Notes: generated by a model from the sequence alone, not told the origin. A DNA stretch of 26,069 bases from an uncultured Clostridium sp. (GCA_938036545.1 CALHQJ010000033.1:1-26069), one strand, 5' to 3'; positions 1 through 7,227 are shown, numbered from the stretch's first letter. A program made the numbers and translations.

Positions 1-55
1 AAGCCAGCTTGACACAGCTTTTTACGCCAGATTTCCCGCCGTCCTGAATAGTTAC
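1..55 (+). mobile_element. Right end of a hairpin MITE (copy 1, cut by window edge)
   Basis: Bases 1-55 match 862-916 of the complete element downstream with two differences (25-26 cg versus 886-887 ta). It includes the terminal sequence that ends GTCCTGAATAGTTAC. The left half lies outside the window. The 8 bases that follow (56-63, ctataata) would be the target duplication if this copy transposed like the other one. It is in the same orientation as copy 2, so the two copies flank sdaAB as direct repeats. Confidence 0.85.
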
Positions 56-56
56 C

Positions 57-62
57 TATAAT
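57..62 (+). promoter_or_regulatory. Possible -10 box for sdaAB
   Basis: A perfect TATAAT lies 43 bases upstream of the sdaAB start. No recognisable -35 box stands 16-18 bases upstream, because that interval is occupied by the end of the inserted hairpin element. Either the element replaced the original -35 region or transcription starts elsewhere. Confidence 0.35.
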
Positions 63-105
63 ACTAAATACTACCTAATCCTATTACCTTGGAGGATTTT
101 TCTTT

Positions 106-765
106 ATGAATATCTTTGACATTATCGGGCCTGTTATGATTGGCCCTTCCAGTTCCCATACCGCCGGAGCTGCCCGCATTGGCAAGGCCGCTTCCCTCCT
201 GCTTTCTGCTCCCCCTGTCCGGGCAGACATTTTCCTGCACGGTTCTTTTGCCAAAACCTACCGCGGCCATGGCACAGATAAAGCCCTGGTGGGAGGTATT
301 ATGGGAATGGATCCCTGGGACATCCGGATTCGAGATAGCCTCTCCCTGGCAGAAAAAGCCGGTATAACCGTTTGCTTTGCCACAGAAACCATTGACGGCG
401 CTCATCCCAATACAGCCCGTGTCGTCCTGACAGGCGCAGACGGGACCACCGCCCAGCTTACCGGCGCTTCGGTAGGAGGCGGCAATATCCTCATTACTCA
501 GATTAATGGCATGGATGTATCTTTTACCGGACAAAACCCTACTCTGATTGTCCTTCACCGCGATCTTCCTGGCGTCATTGCCCAGGTAACAGCTCTGGTT
601 TCCCAGCATCAGGGCAATATCTGCAATTTCAGGTTAAGCCGCAAAGAAAAAGGCGGAGACGCTGTTATGACCATTGAACTGGACGGCAGCTTTCGAACTG
701 ATATAACGGATGAAATCCGAAATATGCCTCATATTCACGGCGTAATTTTATTTCAATTAAAGTAA
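106..765 (+). CDS. sdaAB: L-serine ammonia-lyase, iron-sulfur-dependent, beta subunit
   Basis: Beta subunit of the oxygen-sensitive [4Fe-4S] L-serine dehydratase, which deaminates L-serine to pyruvate and ammonia in the cytosol together with the alpha subunit downstream. The family signature GPSSSHTAG is at residues 13-21. An ACT-type regulatory domain fills about residues 146-219. The start is set by GGAGG at 91-95, 10 bases before the ATG. At 219 residues it has the normal length for a separate beta subunit. The stop codon TAA (763-765) is supplied by the terminal inverted repeat of an inserted MITE. Without the insertion the frame would read on for seven more codons and end in a TGA overlapping the sdaAA start. 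The C-terminus is therefore probably slightly altered but the protein should function. Confidence 0.95.
   Translation: MNIFDIIGPVMIGPSSSHTAGAARIGKAASLLLSAPPVRADIFLHGSFAKTYRGHGTDKALVGGIMGMDPWDIRIRDSLSLAEKAGITVCFATETIDGAHPNTARVVLTGADGTTAQLTGASVGGGNILITQINGMDVSFTGQNPTLIVLHRDLPGVIAQVTALVSQHQGNICNFRLSRKEKGGDAVMTIELDGSFRTDITDEIRNMPHIHGVILFQLK
754..761. repeat. 8-bp target site duplication, left copy (pair at 917-924)
   Basis: The octamer caattaaa at 754-761 is repeated exactly at 917-924, directly flanking the 155-bp element. Eight-base duplications are the usual product of IS66-family transposition (family knowledge). The left copy is within the sdaAB reading frame. Confidence 0.85.
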
Positions 766-916
766 CTGTTCAGGACGGGAGGCATCTTCTTGTCCAGCTT
801 CGCCGAACAAGAAGCATCGGAGATTCTTCCGATGTGAAATCTGGTATAAAAAGCTGTTTACAAGCCAGCTTGACACAGCTTTTTATACCAGATTTCCCGC
901 CGTCCTGAATAGTTAC
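762..916 (+). mobile_element. IS66-type MITE between sdaAB and sdaAA (copy 2, complete)
   Basis: A 155-bp non-coding element. Its ends are inverted repeats of 17 bases with one mismatch: GTAACTGTTCAGGACGG at 762-778 and the complement of 900-916. Inside are an 8-bp stem (786-793/807-814), a 7-bp stem (815-821/828-834) and a perfect 22-bp stem (836-857/875-896). It is flanked by the perfect 8-bp duplication caattaaa. Ends starting GTAA plus an 8-bp duplication match IS66-family transposition, so it is probably mobilised in trans; no transposase is in the window. As RNA it would place a very stable hairpin between the two subunit genes. It lacks a T-run, so it is not an obvious terminator. Confidence 0.88.
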
Positions 917-942
917 CAATTAAATTTAGGAGGACTTTCGAC

Positions 943-1824
943 ATGAAATTAGAATACCGCTCCGTTGAAGAACTGGTATGTGCGGCTGAACGCTGTAATA
1001 AAAAAATCAGTGAACTGGTAATGGAAGAACAGGCAGAAGCCATGGAACTGTCTATTGATGAAGTTTTTACCAAAATGTCCTTTGAATTTCAGGTTATGAA
1101 GCAGTCTGTAGCAGATGGAATGAATCCTGAATTAAAATCTGCCAGCGGACTGTCCGGCGGCGCTGCGGCCAAAATGCATAACGCCGTTGCATCGGGACAC
1201 AGCCACTTTGGCACACTGTTTGGAAATGCCATGGCTATGGCTCTTGCCGTTGCAGAATCCAACTCCTGCATGGGGCAAATTGTAGCCGCCCCGACAGCAG
1301 GCTCCTGCGGCGTTCTTCCGGCTGCCCTGATCTCGGTTATGGGAGAAAAACAGATTGATGAAAATACCATTATCATGGGATTGTTTACTGCTTCTGCTAT
1401 CGGAATGGTCATTGCAAAAAACGCCAGCATTTCCGGCGCAGAAGGAGGCTGTCAGGCTGAAATCGGCACGGCTTCCGCCATGGCTGCAGGTGCTCTTACC
1501 GAAATTTTAGGCGGCTCTCCCCAGATGGTCTGCTCCAGCGTCGCCATTGCTTTAAAAAATATCCTGGGCCTGGTCTGCGATCCCGTAGCAGGTCTGGTTG
1601 AAGTTCCCTGTATCAAACGAAACGCCATGGGGGTAGCCAATGCTTTTACCGCCTGTGAGCTGGCCTGTGCCGGTATTACCAGCGCCATCCCCACCGAAGA
1701 AGTGATTCAGTCCATGAAAATCATTGGACAGTCCATGTCCCCTTCTCTTCGGGAAACCGCAGAAGGCGGCCTTGCCGCAACGCCTACCGGATGCCGGCTG
1801 TGCAAGGAGATTTTCGGAAAATAG
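943..1824 (+). CDS. sdaAA: L-serine ammonia-lyase, iron-sulfur-dependent, alpha subunit
   Basis: Catalytic alpha subunit that carries the [4Fe-4S] cluster used to abstract the serine hydroxyl, working with SdaAB. Likely cluster cysteines are C170 (in EGGCQAEIG), C212 (LVCDPVAG) and C223 (EVPCIKRN). The C-terminal tail (GCRLCKEIFGK, C284/C287) resembles the tail that reaches back into the active site in related enzymes. The length of 293 residues is normal. A strong AGGAGGA (928-934) precedes the ATG by 8 bases. It lies 177 bases after the sdaAB stop because of the MITE; removal of the insertion would restore a 4-base ATGA overlap. A hairpin terminator follows. Confidence 0.95.
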   Translation: MKLEYRSVEELVCAAERCNKKISELVMEEQAEAMELSIDEVFTKMSFEFQVMKQSVADGMNPELKSASGLSGGAAAKMHNAVASGHSHFGTLFGNAMAMALAVAESNSCMGQIVAAPTAGSCGVLPAALISVMGEKQIDENTIIMGLFTASAIGMVIAKNASISGAEGGCQAEIGTASAMAAGALTEILGGSPQMVCSSVAIALKNILGLVCDPVAGLVEVPCIKRNAMGVANAFTACELACAGITSAIPTEEVIQSMKIIGQSMSPSLRETAEGGLAATPTGCRLCKEIFGK

Positions 1825-1849
1825 GAACAGCTTTCTATTTATTATAAAC

Positions 1850-1905
1850 AGGAGCGCCACAGCATCTATAACTACTTGATGTCCTGTGGCACTCCTATTT
1901 CTCTT
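1850..1905 (+). terminator. Rho-independent terminator of the sda operon
   Basis: A 13-bp stem (1850-1862 with 1884-1896, one G-T pair) is followed on the plus strand by a T-rich run (atttctcttttcatttt). It begins 26 bases after the sdaAA stop. On the opposite strand the T-run is weak, so it looks mainly unidirectional. Confidence 0.85.
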
Positions 1906-2075
1906 TTCATTTTGGCTCGTAGTTTAATCCACAGGCGTGCGGAATACTGTTCATTTTAAATCCTATTAATCCAACTGCGAAGCCTAAATTTGATGTCATC
2001 TATTTTCATCTGAAAAATCCTGTATTGCAAGGTTCTTATCCCATTTCCAATCAGGATTGCGAACTTGTTTCACAA
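1906..2075. other. Intergenic stretch between convergent genes
   Basis: 170 bases without a convincing gene. On the minus strand a 25-codon GTG-initiated frame (KQVRNPDWKWDKN...) directly follows the broken regulator gene. It has a protein-like composition but no good ribosome binding site, so it may be a further fragment. No clear terminator for the minus-strand genes is visible here. Confidence 0.35.
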
Positions 2076-3326
2076 TTACCTATTTCTTACATAAATCGTG
2101 CTTCGTGCCGCACCTTCCTTCTTCAAATAAGCCCCTTCAACCATATCCAGTAAAATGGCTCTCGCTCTACGGTGTTTTACTCCTAAAAGCTCTACCACCT
2201 TAGCTGTTGTAATGGCTCCATTTTCCAATACATATTTATAAATCTGTTGTTCCTGTTCATTATCTGGCAGTCCTTCTATCGTATCTGGCACTTCTTTAAT
2301 AGTATCTGGCACTCCTTTGGCACTATCCGGCACTTTTTTGGCATTATTGAAGTCAACCTGGCCTCGATAGATATTGATACGCAAATCGACTTCGCCACCA
2401 ATGAACTCCTGTTCCCGCAGCTTTTACCTTACCTATAATCCTCGGAATACCACTTCCCCAATGCTCAATCAAATTCATATAAGAAAATGCATGAGCAAGG
2501 GCTTCGTTCCTGATTTTAGAATAGCCTTCTTTCATACGCTCCAAGGTTTGCCCCATTGGCAGCTTTCCTGGAGATGTGATTTCCAATCTATTATCATACA
2601 CCGCAACTTGTATCGTACCATGATCCAGATACTACGATGCACCATTGCATTGATAAGTAACTCACGAATGGCATCCGGCGGAATTTCATAAACATCCTGG
2701 CGATAAATTCCCACAATGGCAGCTCCCAGGTGGATATTTCGCAGAACAAACTGAAATGCTTCGTCTATTTGCTCCCACAACGGACCTGTGTACTCCCGCC
2801 GGTCAACAAAAACTTCTTTGGTCGTTCCCTTAAACACGCCACATTGGGTTGTAACATGAAGCCCTCCGCAGCCTGTCAAAATAGTAAAGTCATTGGACGG
2901 ATAGTCTTTTCCATCACGTTCAATTAAAACTCCCCAGGAACGCAACTGCTGTCTGCCAACATCTTTAATGGATGCTTTCTGTTCCTCATTATAAGCATTC
3001 TTGACTGCCCGCTCTTTCATAGCTTTACAAAGAGCATCAATATCTTCGTTTGTGATCGTCAGCCCAGTACACAAAGCCTGATCAAAGTAGCGGTTGCTAC
3101 CCTCAAACAGCAGTTCTTTTATCATATAGGTTGGCTTTTCTGGAAGAATGTTAAGATTAGATAACAGATCCAACACTGCGATCGGAAGCTGTTTTTGCCT
3201 GACCAGGGCTAAAAAATTTTGACAATGTCTACATTCACATCCCCATCCTCCGGATTTTTCATACCAGCCAGCCGTAGCAGCTTTATCAAGTTGAACCTCA
3301 TAATCCCAAATTTTGTCTCTTTGCAT
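2076..3326 (-). pseudogene. Broken, chimeric AlbA_2/AAA_4-type ATP-binding regulator
   Basis: Three consecutive fragments in different frames make one degraded gene. The first open frame (3326 to 2532) starts with about 68 residues from another, Cys-containing hypothetical protein (motif GWGCECRHC). It then joins the middle of a Schlafen AlbA_2/AAA_4-type regulator (GSNRYFDQALCTG, QCGVFKGTTKEVFVDRREY, INAMVHRS). After MVHRS (about 2630) one base is missing, and the frame resumes as YLDHGTIQVAVYDNRLEITSPG. After KVKAAG (about 2408-2415) a short deletion, probably 8 bases, shifts the frame again to GEVDLRINIYRG. The tail has a PD-rich repeat linker and a winged-helix-like end to the stop at 2076. 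The AlbA_2 N-terminal domain is absent. Intact homologues are about 450-500 residues. Surely non-functional as the original regulator; the first fragment could still be translated (264 aa). Confidence 0.85.
2261..2344 (-). repeat. Four 21-bp tandem repeats encoding a VPD heptad linker
   Basis: Units begin at 2261, 2282, 2303 and 2324, each opening with tatctggc or tatccggc on the plus strand. Read on the minus strand they give seven-residue units of the form VPDxxxx (for example EVPDTIE). They lie between the core and the winged-helix-like tail of the broken regulator. Confidence 0.85.
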
Positions 3327-3341
3327 GTATCACAGCTCCAT

Positions 3342-3860
3342 TCATTTCTGTTTATACCATTTGCGAAACTCTTTTTCCCATGCAGTACTGGAAAATTTAA
3401 TTTTTCTCTGCTTTCCTGTAACATCTTCATAGCATAATGCATACCAATGCCCTCTGGAGTGACCATCTCCGTCTGTCTGTTCTTCTTTAACTGTACGCAA
3501 AATCTTTTTTATGTAATTTCTGTGATATAAAAGAAATCCCCCACCGTCAAATATCACATACCAGTCCCGAAGGTGTTCTTCTTTATCAAAATCTGTTCGG
3601 TCTCTCCACCGTATTCCAATCGCTGCCTGCTGCTGAAATACCTGAAACAGGGAAATTATGGGACGGGTATAAAAAACTACCAATCCAAACACCCACATAA
3701 ATAATAGCAGAATCGAATGTTCTTTCATATGGAATCCCTTATATATGCACACAAAGACTATTGCAAGTTCTGCAAAAGCCCAAATTATCATTCCTGTCAA
3801 ACCAGATTGCCAGAACAGTCTCCAAAGAGAGTATTCATATAATAATGTTTTCTTTTTCAT
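3342..3860 (-). CDS. Two-TM membrane protein with a cytosolic C-terminal domain, unknown function
   Basis: Not recognised at family level. From the preferred ATG (MKKKTLLYEYS) it is 172 residues. Two hydrophobic segments lie near residues 18-42 and 47-70. They are followed by a soluble, charged domain with a W/Y-rich pattern (DWYVIFDGGGFLLYH... KIKFSSTAWEKEFRKWYKQK) that resembles the PH-like half of YcxB-type membrane proteins; this is a weak guess. An AGGA stands 5 bases before this ATG. An upstream in-frame ATG at 3887 adds nine residues but has a poorer ribosome site. The stop lies 15 bases before the chimeric reading frame downstream, and the gene follows the next gene upstream closely, so co-transcription is likely. 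Confidence 0.7.
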   Translation of the reverse strand: MKKKTLLYEYSLWRLFWQSGLTGMIIWAFAELAIVFVCIYKGFHMKEHSILLLFMWVFGLVVFYTRPIISLFQVFQQQAAIGIRWRDRTDFDKEEHLRDWYVIFDGGGFLLYHRNYIKKILRTVKEEQTDGDGHSRGHWYALCYEDVTGKQRKIKFSSTAWEKEFRKWYKQK

Positions 3861-3900
3861 TTTGTCCTGCTTTCCAAGTAAACTCATTGCGCTTATAGCC

Positions 3901-4278
3901 TTAATTTGTGACTGCCAGTTTTGCTAATCGGGTATCTCCCCATGGCGTGTTTATCATTGCTTCTCCATCAATAATTCCTGCACGCACAATCTCAATAACT
4001 GTATCTGAATCAAAAAGTTTCACCCCATCTATCTCAACACTCTCTGCAAATTTCTCATATGTATTATACGTGTTTTCCTGAAAAGCAAAATATATGTTTT
4101 CCTTTTTTTCTTCACTATTTGGCGTAAGTACCGCCCCCATTGTATAGAGTTCTCCCTTTAACTTAAATTCAATCAGGCAGAATGCAATCCCCTCATCATA
4201 ATCCGCTTTGATAATTGAAAATACGTCTTTTGTCTTAATTAGAAGCGGTTTCTTTTCCTTTTTCTTAAAGCCAAACAT
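3901..4278 (-). CDS. Conserved hypothetical protein (125 aa)
   Basis: Soluble protein of 125 residues starting MFGFKKKEKKPLL. The lysine-rich N-terminus is followed by an alternating beta-strand pattern (FSIIKADYDEGIAFCLIEFKLKG...), which suggests a small beta-rich domain. The start is chosen at the ATG at 4278 because GGAGGG lies 7 bases upstream; the in-frame GTG five codons earlier overlaps that ribosome site. No signal peptide or membrane segment. Such proteins occur in accessory gene arrays, but I cannot name a function. Confidence 0.7.
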   Translation of the reverse strand: MFGFKKKEKKPLLIKTKDVFSIIKADYDEGIAFCLIEFKLKGELYTMGAVLTPNSEEKKENIYFAFQENTYNTYEKFAESVEIDGVKLFDSDTVIEIVRAGIIDGEAMINTPWGDTRLAKLAVTN

Positions 4279-4305
4279 AATAAATCCCTCCACAGCTTCA
4301 AAGTT

Positions 4306-4633
4306 TTATTCTTTCTCCCACTCTTCAGCAGACATTGTCCCTGTATCATATGTAGTGAAATGAATTTCCTGCATTCCTTCCTCTTCACTTTGACCAACTG
4401 TAAATGTCACTTGATAAAAGTCATCTGATTCACTCAGTGTCGGACGTTCTGCTGAATACACCCATTTTTTCATTATTCTTTACATCGCCTTGGTTTACAT
4501 CTGCATTTTGTTCTGTTCCTGTAACCAAACTATCTTTTGGGGTATGCTCTCTGCTCCCACATCCAGTTAAAACAGCACACATAACACTTGCGATTACTAT
4601 ATACCTCTTCCTTTTTTTCATATTTGTATCCAT
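4306..4633 (-). pseudogene. Frameshifted small lipoprotein gene
   Basis: The first frame (4633 to 4430) encodes a lipoprotein signal with lipobox VLTGC and a polar mature region, then stops after a frame change. A run of six A on the coding strand (T-run 4465-4470) is the likely lesion. With one A fewer, the frame continues as NEKWVYSAERPTLSESDDFY, through QVTFTVGQSEEE and HFTTYDTG to TAA at 4306. The complete protein would be about 108 residues, exported and anchored to the outer face of the membrane. It could be a real pseudogene, a sequencing error, or slippage-based ON/OFF switching. It follows the DUF4177-like gene by only 3 bases. Confidence 0.75.
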
Positions 4634-4636
4634 GAC

Positions 4637-4843
4637 TCACCGTTCCATTTCAAAAATCAAATCAATTTCCTGCGTATGTCCTGTCCCACGCTGCTTTGTG
4701 GGGATACAGCCAACATAACGCCAGCCATTCTCAGCTCGTTTATTAATGATAGAACGGTAATCCTCGACATTATAGATATTACCGGAACCAAAACCCCAAC
4801 CATCAAAATCATAACTTACTGTTTCGTATTCATATCTGTACAT
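4637..4843 (-). CDS. DUF4177-type small protein
   Basis: 68 residues. The pattern MYRYEYETV near the start, a central RSIINKRAENGWRYVG helix-strand unit and a final IDLIFEMER strand match the DUF4177 fold, a small soluble alpha/beta protein of unknown function. GGAGGAGG lies about 7 bases before the ATG, which fixes the start. The next gene (the broken lipoprotein) begins 3 bases downstream, so the two were probably translated from one mRNA. Confidence 0.75.
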   Translation of the reverse strand: MYRYEYETVSYDFDGWGFGSGNIYNVEDYRSIINKRAENGWRYVGCIPTKQRGTGHTQEIDLIFEMER

Positions 4844-4898
4844 ACCATAACCTCCTCCAAATTCAATCCTTTATAAATACCTTTGTAAATGTAACTGT

Positions 4899-5546
4899 TC
4901 AGAAAAATTTCTTTGACCAGTCAAACAGTATTTTAGACATCAGGTTGAAATCAATTGCACCGCCATTTTTCAAATTCAGGAACGTTTCAATAATAACCCG
5001 TTCATCGTCAGATACAACCTGGAACAGTTCTTTTTGATACTTGATATAGTTTCCTGTTTGTTTGAAAGCAATTGCCTGTACCACAAAAGAAGCGGATTTA
5101 TACAATCCCCGCAAAATATCGTCATTCTTTTCGTATAACATATTGTGTACACATCCGTGAAAGATATTGCAGACGCCAATTTTGATTGCCCTGTTTACAG
5201 CGTCCTCGTCAATAACTGCTAAAACCTCCTCAAGGCTTCCTTTGATTGGCATAGTATCATAGTAAAACTGGAACAGGTCAGATGGCTCCCAATTCAAAAT
5301 CTCGTTTTTACCTGAGAGAAAACCGCAAATCAGTTCTCTGTTTGGAAGAGTATCCAGCATTGTGTTATAAGTTTGGATATCCGCAGCAGACAATTCATCC
5401 AGAATTACAACGATATCAATATCACTTGTTTCTGTCGCTTCACCACGGCCATAACTGCCTTGCAAGCCAACAAACCACACACGTTTTCCAAACGTCTCTT
5501 CTAAAGTCTCTAAAAGTTCTTTCATCCAGACAGTAATATCCAGCAT
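4899..5546 (-). CDS. Nucleotidyltransferase-domain protein
   Basis: 215 residues from the ATG at 5546, which has GAGGTG 6 bases upstream; an in-frame GTG nine bases earlier is the alternative. The N-terminal half is an NTP-transferase fold of the pol-beta superfamily, with GSYGRG (residues 30-35) and the metal-binding SDIDIVV (41-47, D42/D44). The C-terminal half is helical and HEPN-like, as in aminoglycoside nucleotidyltransferases and other single-chain enzymes. The substrate is not evident. Candidates are a small molecule such as an aminoglycoside, or a protein or tRNA target. No separate HEPN partner gene is adjacent, which argues against a two-gene MNT/HEPN toxin-antitoxin pair. Confidence 0.82.
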   Translation of the reverse strand: MLDITVWMKELLETLEETFGKRVWFVGLQGSYGRGEATETSDIDIVVILDELSAADIQTYNTMLDTLPNRELICGFLSGKNEILNWEPSDLFQFYYDTMPIKGSLEEVLAVIDEDAVNRAIKIGVCNIFHGCVHNMLYEKNDDILRGLYKSASFVVQAIAFKQTGNYIKYQKELFQVVSDDERVIIETFLNLKNGGAIDFNLMSKILFDWSKKFF

Positions 5547-5670
5547 CTTCTTCACCTCGTCAAATTCTATTTTTTAATAAACTGTACTTTCTTTTGTAAA
5601 CTGGGATTCTGCTTCTCCCATAACTCCTAAAAATGCTTATCACTCATATAAACCTCCATCAAGTTGAACC

Positions 5671-6147
5671 CTACTCCGTTGATTGCAGCCCTTGCTTCTG
5701 CTGATTGCAAATACTTTCTATTTGTTCAATAAATAATTCCGCATGTTTCATCTCATAAGTCCTGTCGTCAATTGCCACTTGACCTTCTGATGAGACAGCA
5801 ATCGAATGAATTAATTCCGTATCCTGGTATACAAAAATGGAGAGCATTTTATCGCCCAGGCCTGATATCGACCCGTCGTAAAAAATTGTATGGAATGACC
5901 TTCTGTAAGGATAATTCTCCAGCAATGCCACCATTCTGCCCTTCTGTTCTTCCGTCATGTCGTTATAATCTGTAAAATCCATATGGGGATCCCCGTCTTG
6001 GACGTTCATTTCCGTAATGGTTATGTGAATCCAGCCCGTCTCGCTAATACTATCAGATAATGACATTGGCTGAAAGTAAATGGTTAAGCAGACCATCATT
6101 ACCATAATCAGTCCTGCCAGACATATCGTTTTCTTTTTCATTCTCAT
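5671..6147 (-). CDS. Membrane-anchored exported protein, unknown function
   Basis: 158 residues. It has a positively charged start (MRMKKK), one hydrophobic segment (about residues 7-26) that acts as signal or anchor, then an extracytoplasmic domain. GAGGTGG lies just upstream of the ATG. No cysteine follows the hydrophobic segment, so it is not a lipoprotein. The ectodomain (TGWIHITITEMNVQDGD..., YPYRRSFHTIFYDGSISG) is not recognised. A TGA in another frame overlaps the ATG (ATGA), and an open, protein-like frame runs into that TGA from upstream. This suggests it was once coupled to a longer version of the preceding gene. Confidence 0.7.
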   Translation of the reverse strand: MRMKKKTICLAGLIMVMMVCLTIYFQPMSLSDSISETGWIHITITEMNVQDGDPHMDFTDYNDMTEEQKGRMVALLENYPYRRSFHTIFYDGSISGLGDKMLSIFVYQDTELIHSIAVSSEGQVAIDDRTYEMKHAELFIEQIESICNQQKQGLQSTE

Positions 6148-6247
6148 AATCCACCTCTTCTTTCTGCCATTCTCTTCTTCGCTTCATAAAGCAGCACTGT
6201 CCCAAAAGCCGCATCTCCATTTACAGAAAGAAATGCAAATCTTGTCT

Positions 6248-6751
6248 TTAAGTATCCAGTTGACAAAAATATAACGTATTGGTGTCAGCATCATACACGC
6301 CCAAATCAAAATTAAATGACCCTCTGTGCAAAATATCCGCTTCCATTGCCTTATCCTTTTCGACCTGCCTGTCAATTAGTAAATAGTAGCCATTCTGAAT
6401 TTCCGGAACCAATGGATTTCCATCTTCATCCGTCAGGTATGGGCCATTTTTGACCGTTCCTTCTTCTATGCCATAAACCAGCGCCTGAACGGTTTCATCA
6501 AGCGGAAGCTCTTTCCACTCCGTGCTCTCCTGGATTTTTGTTAAAACCGTATTATAGTTAAAACTAACTATCATACAGGAAGTCCCGTCTCCATTTCCAC
6601 TGTGTGTATCGTAATTTGACACCTGCCTGCCACTTGAAATGTCCAGAGAAAGCGCTTTCGATACAATATCCTGCGTAGTTTTTGTGCCGCAGGCTGTCAT
6701 TAACAAAATCAAGGCTGCTGCCATTCCTATATTTGATAAGTATTTTTTCAT
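6248..6751 (-). CDS. Lipoprotein, unknown function, possibly C-terminally truncated
   Basis: 167 residues from the ATG at 6751, which has GGAG 8 bases upstream. The signal peptide ends in lipobox LMTAC (C21), so it is predicted to be lipidated and held on the outer face of the membrane. The mature domain is polar and has no recognised family. The stop falls after YFCQLDT, but another frame continues with LKTRFAFLSVNGDAAFGTVL and a charged helix that ends in a TGA overlapping the next ATG at 6147. The native protein may therefore have been about 40 residues longer, with a frameshift near 6245-6280. Confidence 0.7.
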   Translation of the reverse strand: MKKYLSNIGMAAALILLMTACGTKTTQDIVSKALSLDISSGRQVSNYDTHSGNGDGTSCMIVSFNYNTVLTKIQESTEWKELPLDETVQALVYGIEEGTVKNGPYLTDEDGNPLVPEIQNGYYLLIDRQVEKDKAMEADILHRGSFNFDLGVYDADTNTLYFCQLDT

Positions 6752-6843
6752 AACCAACGCTCCGTTCCTAAACTAAAAGTTTTTCGTAGACATAATACCA
6801 GACATTTTCCTTTCACATTGAACATTCCGTGCGGCAATATAAA

Positions 6844-7191
6844 TCATTTAAGACGAACATTAACCGGCCCCATTGTAAGTTTTCCGGCCCCTTCAACACG
6901 GTACCACTTTCCTCGTTCAAGCTGAATTGTTTCTGAAACTCCCTGTGTAATATACCCTATCGTATACTGTTCTCCACTTTCAGTATCCGTAAAAACAACA
7001 TCAGTGTCCACATTTCCGGAAACTTTTACTTTCCCGATAACTGGCTGTATCTGCCCATCTTTTACCATGCCCTCACCAGTAAGCGTAAACGTGTGATTCC
7101 TGATATATCCATAACTGCTGGAAATGATAATAAACCCTATCAGAATTGCCGCTCCAATTCCTCTCTTAATTTTCTTTTTATCCCTATCCAT
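6844..7191 (-). CDS. Small membrane-anchored exported protein, unknown function
   Basis: 115 residues: a charged N-terminus (MDRDKKKIKRG), one membrane segment at about 11-28, then a small all-beta ectodomain (residues 32-115) with alternating strands such as GKVKVSGNVDTDVVFTDTES and a closing GPVNVRLK. GAGGGA stands 7 bases before the ATG. The layout (single anchor plus beta-sandwich-like exterior) is seen in many Firmicute envelope proteins of unknown role. No catalytic motif is visible. Confidence 0.68.
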   Translation of the reverse strand: MDRDKKKIKRGIGAAILIGFIIISSSYGYIRNHTFTLTGEGMVKDGQIQPVIGKVKVSGNVDTDVVFTDTESGEQYTIGYITQGVSETIQLERGKWYRVEGAGKLTMGPVNVRLK

Positions 7192-7227
7192 AGGCTTGTC
7201 CCTCTTCCATATTATATTTTTCTTTAT

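Noticed and set aside
64..609. Long open frame antisense to sdaAB
   Set aside because: It lies wholly opposite a well-supported gene, has no ribosome site, and its composition follows from the codon use of the plus strand.
762..916. Riboswitch or attenuator between sdaAB and sdaAA
   Set aside because: The multi-stem structure is explained by a mobile element with inverted ends, target duplication and a second copy; no T-run follows the main stem.
1089..1860. Several open frames antisense to sdaAA
   Set aside because: They are the mirror of a GC-rich conserved gene; no motif, ribosome site or separate promoter was seen.
4899..5546. MNT/HEPN toxin-antitoxin pair
   Set aside because: There is one nucleotidyltransferase gene with its own helical C-terminal half; the neighbours are a DUF4177-like protein and a membrane-anchored protein, not a HEPN protein.
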